NCBI RefSeq assembly: GCF_001659705.1
Contig: NZ_CP015971.1
Location: forward strand, 2,607,029 to 2,671,028
DNA length: 64,000 bases
Source: Arachidicoccus sp. BS20
GTDB taxonomy: Bacteria; Bacteroidota; Bacteroidia; Chitinophagales; Chitinophagaceae
Reading direction: 5' to 3'
The number at the start of each line of letters is the position of its first letter. Positions within the stretch are counted from its first letter, which is position 1. The position numbers and the translations under genes were made by a program. Positions 35,125 to 43,564 of this stretch are shown piece by piece. The notes under the pieces were generated by a model. It saw nothing but the letters and a program-made list of their open reading frames with translations. It made no database searches and had not been told where the DNA came from.

Positions 35125-36471
35125 TTAAAATGAAAGTTCCCCTTGGTAATAACTCAAAACTTTCGTGTTAAAGATGTAGGTATATTTATCTACAATCAAG
35201 GTAATTTCCGCCTGTTCAAATTTTGTTTTGTCCACGAGATAATCCGTCGCGTTGATGGCGCCTGCGTTAAATTTTATCTCATCTACGCGCATCAGTTCTT
35301 TATATGCATCTACCTGCTTTTGCTGTTGTTGCCAGGCATTCAGCGCTGCATCGGCATCGGATGATGCTTTCACTATATTTGATTTCAGATTATTCTTTAC
35401 AGTCTTAGTGTTGAACGTTGCTTTTGCTGCAAGAATTTTGGCAACCTTTACATTTGTTCTTGTTTGCAAACCGTTGAAAATGGGGATATTCAGCGTAAGA
35501 CCGAAATATGTTCCATAGTTGTTTTTCAACTGGTTGAAATAACCGATTTTATTACCGAAATTATCGGTTGCAGTATTGGTATAAGTAGTTGCAATGCCCG
35601 CGCCAAACTGCAAATACGGATAATAATCAGCCTTGTTAATTTGCACATATTTGTATGCGCTTTGCTCCTGCAATTCGGCTTCCTTTATCATCGGCAGGTT
35701 TTGCAGCGAGCGGGCATAAATATCATCCACAGACCCGTTTTGTTCCAACTGAATATCAGTAAGAGATTGTGGTCTGTCCAGCACAGCATCAGTATTTACA
35801 GGCACGTTCATCAAGTTAAATAGAGTGATTTTTGCATCCTTTACTGCATTTTCCTGCTGCACAATGGCTATCTGGTTTCCACTCAACTGCCCTTGCATAT
35901 TGGCAATATCATCGGGCTTTGCAGCTCCGGCTTTGTTCATTGAATCGAGACGATTCATCTGCGCCTGTGTGCTTAATAACTGTTGTTGATAATTTTCCAA
36001 TTGGTCTTCCTGATTCAGCACATTCAAATAAGCAACAATTACCTGCAACGTAATCTGGTCTTTCATGTTTTTCAAATCGTACTGACTTGCCTTAAAATCC
36101 AAATCGGTTTTCTTGATATTATTCCTGTATTTAAACGCATTGAAAATCGGAACGTTTGCCGATAAATTATAGTTTGCCGAAGTAAAGCTTTGCGTAGAAT
36201 AACTGTTGTCGGACGAATTAATGTTGCGCCCGCTATTGAGGGAATGGTCAATCGAGCCGTTCACGGATGGAAAAAGTGCGGCTTGCGCCTGCGTGCGATA
36301 AGCTTTGCTTTGCTGCGATTGAAAATTGGAATTGTTGATGTCTGCATTATTGCGCAAAGCCATTTGCACACACTTTTCCAACGAAAGATTCAATGTGCTG
36401 TCCACGTCCACGTCCTGCGCTTGTACATAAACAGAGAAAAAAAGAAAAGAGATAATTAATAATTGCTTCAT
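35125..36471 (-). CDS. TolC family outer-membrane efflux protein
   Basis: A 448-residue outer-membrane channel. The ATG at 36471 gives a clear signal peptide (MKQLLIISFLFFSVYVQAQ); the frame is open for 15 more codons but those spoil the signal. The first TolC repeat opens with LSLEKCVQMALRNNADINNS, and long Gln/Asn-rich helices with coiled-coil character follow (about 150-210 and 345-420). The second half has NLPMIKEAELQEQSAYKYVQ, the counterpart of the first repeat. It ends GELSF with a terminal Phe, as outer-membrane proteins often do. First gene of the larger exporter unit, 93 bp downstream of a pair of activator-type sites. Confidence 0.93.
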   Translation of the reverse strand: MKQLLIISFLFFSVYVQAQDVDVDSTLNLSLEKCVQMALRNNADINNSNFQSQQSKAYRTQAQAALFPSVNGSIDHSLNSGRNINSSDNSYSTQSFTSANYNLSANVPIFNAFKYRNNIKKTDLDFKASQYDLKNMKDQITLQVIVAYLNVLNQEDQLENYQQQLLSTQAQMNRLDSMNKAGAAKPDDIANMQGQLSGNQIAIVQQENAVKDAKITLFNLMNVPVNTDAVLDRPQSLTDIQLEQNGSVDDIYARSLQNLPMIKEAELQEQSAYKYVQINKADYYPYLQFGAGIATTYTNTATDNFGNKIGYFNQLKNNYGTYFGLTLNIPIFNGLQTRTNVKVAKILAAKATFNTKTVKNNLKSNIVKASSDADAALNAWQQQQKQVDAYKELMRVDEIKFNAGAINATDYLVDKTKFEQAEITLIVDKYTYIFNTKVLSYYQGELSF

Positions 36472-36563
36472 GTGAAAACTATTTTCCCAAAAAGCAACAG
36501 CAAGCATGCCAATCAAATAACAAATTGATAATCAATTAATTGTTATTTTTTATGTTTTCAAAA

Positions 36564-36604
36564 GTGTCCGCTTTTGATACACCTGGTGTCCGCTTTTGGT
36601 ACAC
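36564..36604 (-). promoter_or_regulatory. Paired 19-bp GTGT-N11-ACAC activator sites upstream of tolC
   Basis: Plus strand GTGTCCGCTTTTGATACAC (36564-36582) and GTGTCCGCTTTTGGTACAC (36586-36604), again 22 bp start to start. The first copy equals 20660-20678 exactly. The -24-like TGGCAT at 36506-36511 lies downstream, but its -12 element is not correctly spaced, so the promoter itself is not clear. The sites also lie upstream of the divergent small secreted gene at 36697. Confidence 0.7.
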
Positions 36605-36640
36605 TTTTGAGAAAAATAAACAATAGAAGCAGCTCCACGA

Positions 36641-36674
36641 TTTGTGCAATAAACAGCTGCATTGCATATCTTTG
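36641..36674 (+). promoter_or_regulatory. Housekeeping-type promoter of the small secreted gene
   Basis: TTTG at 36641-36644 and TATCTTTG at 36667-36674, separated by 22 bp, match the Bacteroidota -33/-7 pattern (TTTG, TAnnTTTG). Transcription would start near 36680, which favours the ATG at 36697 over the one at 36676. Confidence 0.65.
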
Positions 36675-36696
36675 AATGAACAATGATAAACGGACT

Positions 36697-37014
36697 ATGA
36701 AGAAAATAATAATACTGTTTTTCTCAATGACTATGACTTTAGTTATTACAAAAGCACAGCAAAAGACTACTCCAAACAACGATTCCATACCAAAGGTTGA
36801 TTCAACAATTTTCGTAAGGAGAATGTTTTTCAAAAATCCTTTGGCTAATTACAACTATTATAACCAAATGGGAATTATGTGCAAGGCTGAATATAAAATG
36901 CAACACGCTATAAAAATTCCGCTTTGCTTCAGGGTTGGAAGCTTGGAAGAGTGTAAGAAAATGGAAACCATTCCGCAAAAATTTTCTTATGAACAACATT
37001 CGGCTGTGCGCTGA
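36697..37014 (+). CDS. Small secreted protein of unknown function
   Basis: 105 residues. A signal peptide is evident (MKKIIILFFSMTMTLVITKAQ), then a low-complexity Asn/Asp/Pro linker. The mature part includes two Tyr-rich turns (NYNYYNQMG) and ends in CFRVGSLEECKKMETIPQKF. That last segment resembles a short motif (FRLGS.EYVN.LEGK) that I recall from other small Bacteroidota exported proteins, so a family may exist; this is weak. There are two Cys after the signal peptide. It is divergent from tolC, and the paired activator sites lie in the shared control region. A frame-extending ATG at 36676 adds seven residues before the signal peptide and is less likely. Confidence 0.65.
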   Translation: MKKIIILFFSMTMTLVITKAQQKTTPNNDSIPKVDSTIFVRRMFFKNPLANYNYYNQMGIMCKAEYKMQHAIKIPLCFRVGSLEECKKMETIPQKFSYEQHSAVR

Positions 37015-37145
37015 AAGTATTGAAAATATTGGCTTGCAGAAGAACTATTCAAATTTTATTGTTTTTATCATAGCATAAAAAAATCAGCCCAAGAAATTTT
37101 TTCATAGAAAATATTCCTGGACTAATTCACTTATAAATCTTGTAG

Positions 37146-39062
37146 TTACAACTTTCCTTCCTTAATTTCTTCCACCACTTTCGGGTCGAGCAATGTAGAA
37201 GTATCGCCGAGATTTTCGGTTTCATTCTCCGCAATTTTCCGCAGAATGCGCCGCATGATTTTGCCGCTGCGTGTTTTTGGCAAGCCGCTTACAAACTGTA
37301 TTTTATCGGGCTTTGAAATAGGACCGATGATGCGCGTAACTGTTGCCGTAATGTCTTTTCTGATTAAATCTTCATCGCCGGCATTGTGATTGCCATTGTA
37401 AATTACATACGCATAAATACCTTGTCCTTTGATGTCGTGCGGATAACCTACCACAGCGCTTTCCACCACGCCTGCGTGCATATTGATGGCGTTTTCCACT
37501 TCCGCCGTTCCTATTCTGTGTCCGCTCACATTCAGCACATCATCTACGCGACCCGTGATTTTATAATTGCCGTCTTCATCGCGCAAGGCTCCGTCTCCGG
37601 TAAAATATTTATTCGGATAAGTGCTGAAATACGTTTGCTTACAACGTTCGTGGTCTCCGTAAGTTGTACGAATCATCGAGGGCCAGGGAAATTTTATACA
37701 AAGATTTCCGCTGCCGGCGCCTTCAATTTCGTTTCCGTTTTCATCCACCAAAGCGGGTTGAATGCCGGGCAATGGAAGCGTAGCCCAGCTCGTTCTTTCG
37801 GGCGTTGCATTTGCCAAATTGGAAATCATAAAACCGCCGGTTTCGGTTTGCCACCAGGTGTCCACGAGCGGACATTTTCCTTTTCCTATTTTTTCGTGAA
37901 ACCAATGCCATGCTTCTTCATTAATCGGTTCGCCCACAGAGCCAAGCACTTTCAATGTTGATAAATCTTTTCCTTGTAAAGGTTCATCGCCAAAGCTCAT
38001 CAGGCTGCGAATTGCCGTAGGCGCCGTATAAATAATATTCACACGATGCTTGTCCACAATGTCCCAAAAACGTCCCGCATCGGGATAGGTGGGCACGCCT
38101 TCAAACATCAACGTAGTTGCACCCGCGCTCAGCGGACCGTAAACAACATAACTGTGTCCGGTAATCCAGCCAATATCCGCCGTGCAGAAGTACACATCGC
38201 CTTGCTTGTAATTAAAAGCATTTACGAAACTGTATGTAGTATAAATCATGTAGCCTGCGCACGTATGCACCACGCCTTTCGGCTTGCCTGTTGAACCCGA
38301 AGTGTATAAAATAAACAACGGGTCTTCGGCGTCCATTTCTTCCGCAACGGCGGGCGCCATACCAAGTGTTTCCACTTTTTTAATTTCATCTTCCCACCAT
38401 ACATCACGACCTTTAATCATTGAAATAGGTGTGCGTGTTCTTGTACAGACAATCACTCTTTTTACAAACGGGCAACTCTCCAAAGCATCGTCAATCAAGG
38501 ATTTCAGCGGAATGTCTTTGCCGCCGCGGAATGCGCCATCGCAGGTAATTACAAACTCTGCATTCGCATTTTGCAATCTGTCCGCAATGCTGCGCGCAGA
38601 AAATCCACCGAAGATTACAGAATGAATGGCGCCCACTCTCGCGCAAGCCAACACAGCAATGGCGAGTTCGGGAATCATGCCCATGTACAAACATATACGG
38701 TCGCCTTTTTTCACGCCGTTGTTTTTTAAGACGTTGGCAAACTGCGTTACTTTATTATATAAATCGTTGTAAGTGAGAATGCGGTAATGTTCATCGGGAT
38801 TGTTCGGTTCCCAAATAATCGCGGGCTTGTTGCCGAGCTTTTCCAAATGCCGGTCGATGCAGTTTTCCGTGATATTGAGTTTTGCGCCTTTGAACCATTT
38901 TACGTCAAGGTCTTTGAAATTCCATTCGAGAACAGTGTCCCATTTTCTGCGCCATTGAAAATTGCTGGCAATATCCGCCCAAAAATTTTGCGGTTGACGC
39001 ACGCTTCTTTCGTAAACTTCCTTGTATTCTTCAAACGATTTAATCTGATACGGGTATGACAT
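37146..39062 (-). CDS. acs: Acetyl-CoA synthetase (acetate-CoA ligase, AMP-forming)
   Basis: A 638-residue cytoplasmic enzyme activating acetate to acetyl-CoA through acetyl-AMP. N-terminal ACAS domain (YEEVYERSV-like start, ENCIDRHLEKLGNKPAIIWE). Then the P-loop YTSGSTGKPKGV near residue 260, VDTWWQTETGG near 410, the hinge region YFTGDGALRDEDGNY near 495 and the C-terminal PKTRSGKIMRR near 600, whose Lys is the usual acetylation target. Full length for Acs. A TATGTTTG -7 box lies 57-64 bp upstream, and a LacI-like site is just beyond it. Proximity to the glycan locus may mean joint control with sugar use, since fermentation yields acetate. Confidence 0.96.
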   Translation of the reverse strand: MSYPYQIKSFEEYKEVYERSVRQPQNFWADIASNFQWRRKWDTVLEWNFKDLDVKWFKGAKLNITENCIDRHLEKLGNKPAIIWEPNNPDEHYRILTYNDLYNKVTQFANVLKNNGVKKGDRICLYMGMIPELAIAVLACARVGAIHSVIFGGFSARSIADRLQNANAEFVITCDGAFRGGKDIPLKSLIDDALESCPFVKRVIVCTRTRTPISMIKGRDVWWEDEIKKVETLGMAPAVAEEMDAEDPLFILYTSGSTGKPKGVVHTCAGYMIYTTYSFVNAFNYKQGDVYFCTADIGWITGHSYVVYGPLSAGATTLMFEGVPTYPDAGRFWDIVDKHRVNIIYTAPTAIRSLMSFGDEPLQGKDLSTLKVLGSVGEPINEEAWHWFHEKIGKGKCPLVDTWWQTETGGFMISNLANATPERTSWATLPLPGIQPALVDENGNEIEGAGSGNLCIKFPWPSMIRTTYGDHERCKQTYFSTYPNKYFTGDGALRDEDGNYKITGRVDDVLNVSGHRIGTAEVENAINMHAGVVESAVVGYPHDIKGQGIYAYVIYNGNHNAGDEDLIRKDITATVTRIIGPISKPDKIQFVSGLPKTRSGKIMRRILRKIAENETENLGDTSTLLDPKVVEEIKEGKL

Positions 39063-39118
39063 AACACAAATTTTTCAGGGATAATATTACAAAGATTTTT
39101 CGGGAAACCTACTTAAAA

Positions 39119-39126
39119 CAAACATA
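39119..39126 (-). promoter_or_regulatory. -7 box (TATGTTTG) for acs
   Basis: Minus strand TATGTTTG matches TAnnTTTG and gives a leader of about 50 nt. No clear -33 element is seen; the LacI-like site lies where it would be. Confidence 0.5.
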
Positions 39127-39134
39127 AGTTTTTG

Positions 39135-39150
39135 GGAAACGATTGCGTAA
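39135..39150. promoter_or_regulatory. LacI-like operator in the acs control region
   Basis: Plus strand GGAAACGATTGCGTAA. The AAACGATTG core is shared with the sites at 45988 and 56523; the centre CG with AA/TT flanks is typical of LacI-family operators. It lies 9 bp beyond the -7 box, so a bound protein would block polymerase. Confidence 0.45.
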
Positions 39151-39223
39151 TGTGGTTCTTTGAAACCGGCTTTGTCATATTTGTAAATCCTAAAGAACAG
39201 AACATTGCAAAACAATTTTTATA

Positions 39224-41494
39224 TTAATCGTTTTTCAGCACAATTGTTCCTCCTTTTTGGAAAACAATTTTCATCAGCCCATTGGTTATTTCTGTTGAAA
39301 CAACGCCCTGCTTTTTTTCAATATTTTGGATTTTAAAAGGAAGTTTTAATAGAGCTGTTCCGCCTTTTTCCGAAACGATTTTTATTTCGGAAACAACACC
39401 ATTATTTTTCTTTGCACTTACAAGAAAAGCGCCTTCTGCCCGAAGATTATTGAAAGATATATTTTTCCACCCGTCCGGCACAGCGGGAAAAACCTCTGTA
39501 ACACCGGAATAGCTTTGTAACAGCATTTGTTGCACGCCTTCTGCAAAAGCAAAATTGCCTTCTAATGTGAAAGGTCGGTAAGTAAAGCCGGAAAATTGTC
39601 CGCCTTTCTGGTCGCCGTTCAAATGAAAGCTGTTGGGCGAACAAAAATTGCTTGCGAAAATGCGCAACTCTTTTGCAGCATTTTCTCCGTCTTTTGCACG
39701 GGCATATAAGCACGCAGCCCAGCTAAATGAGTAGCCGCACCATTCGCGCGTTCCCGTATGTTGCAGCCAATGCAGCGAGCTGTCGATAACAGCTTTGTCC
39801 GAAGAACGTTCGGGGTTTAATAAACCTAAAGGAAAAATTGCCATCAGGTTGGAATGATGACGATGCGAAACCGTTCTGTCTTCGCCGGGCGCCATCATCA
39901 AACCAGTGCTGTCAACAGCCAGTGGCGGAAGCTGCGACAAATCTTTTTTCCATTGTTCCGTCTCGTTTTTTTTACCTGCAGCTTCGGCTATTTCGGCTGC
40001 GGCGCCAAAAGCAAAACGCATGAGCGCCACATCGTAATTGGTATTTCCCTGTGTGTACCAAGCAGAAATATCATTGTCGTGATATTCAGGACTTGAGCTT
40101 AATGGCAATACACGCTTTCCATTTTTCAACACTGTAATTTCCGACAAATACGCAGCTACATCATGTATATAAGGATACGCCCGCCGCATTAGAAAATTTT
40201 TGTCCATCGAGTATTTCCATTGCCAGTAAAAATATTGAGAGAGCCACGCGCTAATCGTAGGAGATAAAGAATATTGAATCCATCCGCCCATCGGTTTGCC
40301 GGAAAGCGTTGCCACACCGGGAACATTCAAGCCATCGGTTTGAAAATATTGCTTCGTAAATTTTTTGTTTTCTTCACGCACATTCCAAAGCCAGTCGGTG
40401 AAAGAAGCCGCTTCCTGCAAATGATTGCCGGCAAATGAAAGCCAATAGCTCAACTGTGTATTCAGGTCGTTGTGAATATCGCCTTTCCAGGGCGGAAGCA
40501 AACCGTTGTCGGCAGTCCACACAGCTTGCAAAGTTACGGGCGGCGCGCCTCTGCGGGCAACACAGCCAAATTTGTATAGCTCTGAATAATATTGTTTTTG
40601 CAATAAGGTATCGGGAATTTCTACCGATGATTTTGCCCAATAATTTTTCCACCATTGTACATGCGAAGGCAATATTTTTTGATAGCCGTGCGCTAATTTA
40701 TCCGTACATATTTTCTCGGCAACGTAATTTTTTTTTTCGTCTTTTTGATAAGAAGCGATGCTCCAAATGCCTTCGAGCGTATCGTTTTTATATTTCCACG
40801 AAATGCTTACTTCATAACGAAAACCATTGCTGCCGGGTTGTATGTAAGTGATATGATGTTTATCTTTTTCAACCATTCCCTTGGCATAACCCAAATTAAC
40901 CAAAGCCTGACCATTAACCGTACTGTTGCCATTATTTTCTTTTTTAAGTTGATAAGCGGGCATTAATAATTGCGGCAATATTCCGGGAGAAACGTGTATA
41001 AGCCGAAACGCGCCAAACGGCTCTGTTGCGTGAATAAAAGCATCTAATTTTGCACCGTTTTTCCAAATAACTTTTGCCGTTGCCGTAGCAATATCCACCG
41101 AAGCAGAATTTACTTCGCCTAAAGAAGCAATATTAAACTCCAGCGCGGCGGCGGGTATTTTGGTAGGGTAGGGAATAGCGTCGTAAGGCACATCGCCGAG
41201 CTGCTGAACGGTGTCGTATTGATGTTTCATTACTTGCTGTTCTACCCATTTGAAATTGAATTTAGAAATATCGAGCGCTTGCCTTTCGTCCCACAAGTCG
41301 GCTCTGTCTATGGAGAAACGCAGAGCATCGCCTTTTTGCCAAATGAGCGCGCCCAACATTCCGTTGCCCAAAGGCAAAGCTTCGTCCCAGCGTTTCGGTA
41401 ATGAAGCAAATGTAATGTTGTACCCGGGCAAAGACTGAGCTTGTACAGATAAACTACATACAATAAAAATGATAACTGGCATGCCCTTTTTCAT
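39224..41494 (-). CDS. Glycoside hydrolase family 95-like protein (predicted alpha-L-fucosidase)
   Basis: A 756-residue secreted or periplasmic enzyme with a signal peptide (MKKGMPVIIFIVCSLSVQAQ). The N-terminal domain matches the GH95/65N type: WDEALPLGNGMLGALIW near 36-52 and FSIDRADLWDER near 60-71. The (alpha/alpha)6 catalytic part includes PPWKGDIHNDLNTQLSYW near 335. In canonical GH95 the corresponding region reads DINTEMNYW, so this is a divergent branch and the linkage or sugar may differ. HRHHSNLMAIFPLG near 545 and GDQKGGQFSGFTYRPFTLEGN near 625 (in two runs) follow. Last gene of the GH20-GH29-GH95 unit. I favour a fucosidase by context; an alpha-galactosidase-like activity is possible. 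Confidence 0.85.
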   Translation of the reverse strand: MKKGMPVIIFIVCSLSVQAQSLPGYNITFASLPKRWDEALPLGNGMLGALIWQKGDALRFSIDRADLWDERQALDISKFNFKWVEQQVMKHQYDTVQQLGDVPYDAIPYPTKIPAAALEFNIASLGEVNSASVDIATATAKVIWKNGAKLDAFIHATEPFGAFRLIHVSPGILPQLLMPAYQLKKENNGNSTVNGQALVNLGYAKGMVEKDKHHITYIQPGSNGFRYEVSISWKYKNDTLEGIWSIASYQKDEKKNYVAEKICTDKLAHGYQKILPSHVQWWKNYWAKSSVEIPDTLLQKQYYSELYKFGCVARRGAPPVTLQAVWTADNGLLPPWKGDIHNDLNTQLSYWLSFAGNHLQEAASFTDWLWNVREENKKFTKQYFQTDGLNVPGVATLSGKPMGGWIQYSLSPTISAWLSQYFYWQWKYSMDKNFLMRRAYPYIHDVAAYLSEITVLKNGKRVLPLSSSPEYHDNDISAWYTQGNTNYDVALMRFAFGAAAEIAEAAGKKNETEQWKKDLSQLPPLAVDSTGLMMAPGEDRTVSHRHHSNLMAIFPLGLLNPERSSDKAVIDSSLHWLQHTGTREWCGYSFSWAACLYARAKDGENAAKELRIFASNFCSPNSFHLNGDQKGGQFSGFTYRPFTLEGNFAFAEGVQQMLLQSYSGVTEVFPAVPDGWKNISFNNLRAEGAFLVSAKKNNGVVSEIKIVSEKGGTALLKLPFKIQNIEKKQGVVSTEITNGLMKIVFQKGGTIVLKND

Positions 41495-41530
41495 CCGTAA
41501 TTTTTTATCTTGGTTAAAAGCAAAAACGTC

Positions 41531-43453
41531 TTATTCAAATCCCAGTTCTGCAATAGTTGGACTTTGATTATCTACGGTGTGCAAAATGCCGAATTTAAAA
41601 TACCTTGCATTAACTGTAGCCGAAAATGTTACAGTTTGTAAATTAAGGCTTGCCTTTATATTGGAAAACTCGCCTGATGAAAGCTTGCTCCACGTTTTTC
41701 CGTCAGCGCTTGCAGAAAGTTCATATCTGTCGATAATGCCGCCGGTTTGATTGTCTTGTCTTGGCAAATAACTGAAAGAAGAAATGGTTTTTGTTTTGCC
41801 TAAATCAACAATTACATTCTGTGGGAAATTTGCATTGTTGCTTTGCCAGAATGTTGCGGAGTTATTATCAATAATGGCATTTGCATTTTTGATATTGGTA
41901 ATTTTCCAATCCGATTTTGAAACGGTTTTTTCTTTCTTACGAACAGTTTCATATTCACTCAAATCAGGCTGACTGAATAAGGCGAAATCGCTCAAAGCCA
42001 CGCATACCGGCGATTTTACAACGGTCAATCTTAATTTGTTTGTCGTAATTTTTTTGTTCAGCAGTACCAGTCGTTCACTGCCAATGCTGTTAGCGCCTGC
42101 AATGTTTTGCCATTGATTATCGATAAAAGCATCAATGGAAACAGAATCAATACGCTGACCGAGTTTTGTATTTTCTTTCAAACGAATAATATCAAATGTC
42201 CTTGCTTCGGGCAGCGTTATAGTGAGTTGAGGTGTGTGAATATCATCATCTGTAGCCCAATAACTAAATTGATCATTGTCCAATAAATTTTTTGTTCCGT
42301 AGTGTTTATTATCATTGCCGCGAACGTTGGAAGCCTTGATGCGTGCGCCTTTCGCAAGGTTTACGGCGAATGTTTCTTTGAGAACATCCCCAAATTCTTT
42401 TAAGTTAATGGAATCTGTTTTATAAACCAATCCGTCTCTGTCCGGCGGCACATTCAATATTAACGCAGCACCACGACCAACAGTAACCAGGTAATGTTTC
42501 CACAGATCTGCTACAGAACGCACTTTATCGTTTTGACTCTGATGCCAAAACCATCCCGGACGTATAGAAAGGTCAGACTCCGCCGGCATCCAGTATCGTC
42601 CGTTACGTGTACCATTTGTTGAAAGTTCGGACTTAATAGTTCCATTTGACGGCGCTTTACCGGGAATGTTGGATATTGGTGTAAACGTTTGCCAGCAGGG
42701 GATTCCGGCATAGCCTTGTTCATTGCCCACCCAGCGAAGGTCGGCACCTATGTCGCCGAAAATCAATGCGTGCGGTTGTAATTTCCGTTCCAGTTGCCAC
42801 ACGCTCGGCCAGTTGTAATAAGTAGTGCGGTCTATTTTTCTTTCTTCTCGCGCACCGCCGTAATAGCCGTCTCCACCGTTGGCGCCATCGTGCCATATTT
42901 CAAAAACAGGTCCGTAATTGGTAAGCAATTCTTTTAATTGTTCGCGATATATTTTGTTTACATAATCCTGCGTTCCGTAGCTTGGATTATTTCTGTCCCA
43001 GGGCGAGAGATATACGCCAAAGCGCAATCCGTATTTACGGCAGGCTTCTTCGATTTCTTTTACCAAATCGCCTTTGCCGTTGCGGAACGGGCTTTTTGTA
43101 ATATTATGTTCTGTGGTTTTGGTGGGCCACAAGCAAAAACCATCGTGATGCTTGCACGTAAGCACAATGCCCGTAAAGCCGCCCTGCTTGATGCTGCGTA
43201 CAATTTGGTCGGCATCGAAATGTTTGGGATTGAAAAGCGCAGGGTCTTCATCGCCATAACCCCATTCTTTATCAGTAAAAGTATTGAGTCCGAAATGAAT
43301 AAAAGCATACAAATTATTTTCCTGCCAGTTCAACTGGTTTTCATTGGGCAATACGCCGTAAGGCTTGGGCGGCGCTATTTTTTGCGCGCTGATAACTGTT
43401 ACAAACAAGCAAAACGTAAGCAGAAATGCAAACAATATTTTTTTATTCATCAT
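41531..43453 (-). CDS. GH29 alpha-L-fucosidase with two C-terminal discoidin domains
   Basis: A 640-residue exported enzyme that removes alpha-linked L-fucose. The ATG at 43453 gives a signal peptide (MMNKKILFAFLLTFCLFVTV). The catalytic barrel shows FIHFGLNTFTDKEWGYG near 54-70, TCKHHDGFCLWPTKTT near 100-115, YLSPWDRN near 145 and EIWHDGANG near 178, whose Asp is the nucleophile. The absence of a long first-half insertion and the WHDGANGG context suggest the GH29-B subfamily (alpha-1,3/4 specific), with moderate certainty. Two F5/8-type C domains follow, at about 375-500 and 520-640; these usually bind sugar. Central gene of the GH20-GH29-GH95 unit. Confidence 0.93.
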   Translation of the reverse strand: MMNKKILFAFLLTFCLFVTVISAQKIAPPKPYGVLPNENQLNWQENNLYAFIHFGLNTFTDKEWGYGDEDPALFNPKHFDADQIVRSIKQGGFTGIVLTCKHHDGFCLWPTKTTEHNITKSPFRNGKGDLVKEIEEACRKYGLRFGVYLSPWDRNNPSYGTQDYVNKIYREQLKELLTNYGPVFEIWHDGANGGDGYYGGAREERKIDRTTYYNWPSVWQLERKLQPHALIFGDIGADLRWVGNEQGYAGIPCWQTFTPISNIPGKAPSNGTIKSELSTNGTRNGRYWMPAESDLSIRPGWFWHQSQNDKVRSVADLWKHYLVTVGRGAALILNVPPDRDGLVYKTDSINLKEFGDVLKETFAVNLAKGARIKASNVRGNDNKHYGTKNLLDNDQFSYWATDDDIHTPQLTITLPEARTFDIIRLKENTKLGQRIDSVSIDAFIDNQWQNIAGANSIGSERLVLLNKKITTNKLRLTVVKSPVCVALSDFALFSQPDLSEYETVRKKEKTVSKSDWKITNIKNANAIIDNNSATFWQSNNANFPQNVIVDLGKTKTISSFSYLPRQDNQTGGIIDRYELSASADGKTWSKLSSGEFSNIKASLNLQTVTFSATVNARYFKFGILHTVDNQSPTIAELGFE

Positions 43454-43564
43454 TATAATTGTTTTTAAATTAAAATAAAAATAGGTTACAACAAGCAATA
43501 TTAATTAGCCTGTCCCTATTTATTTTATGTGAAAAAATATTTTACTAATTTACCATGTATTTTC

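Noticed and set aside
36494-36511. Sigma-54 promoter directly upstream of tolC
   Set aside because: TGGCAT is present, but the two TTGC candidates are three bases too near or too far; the strict GG-N10-GC spacing is not met.
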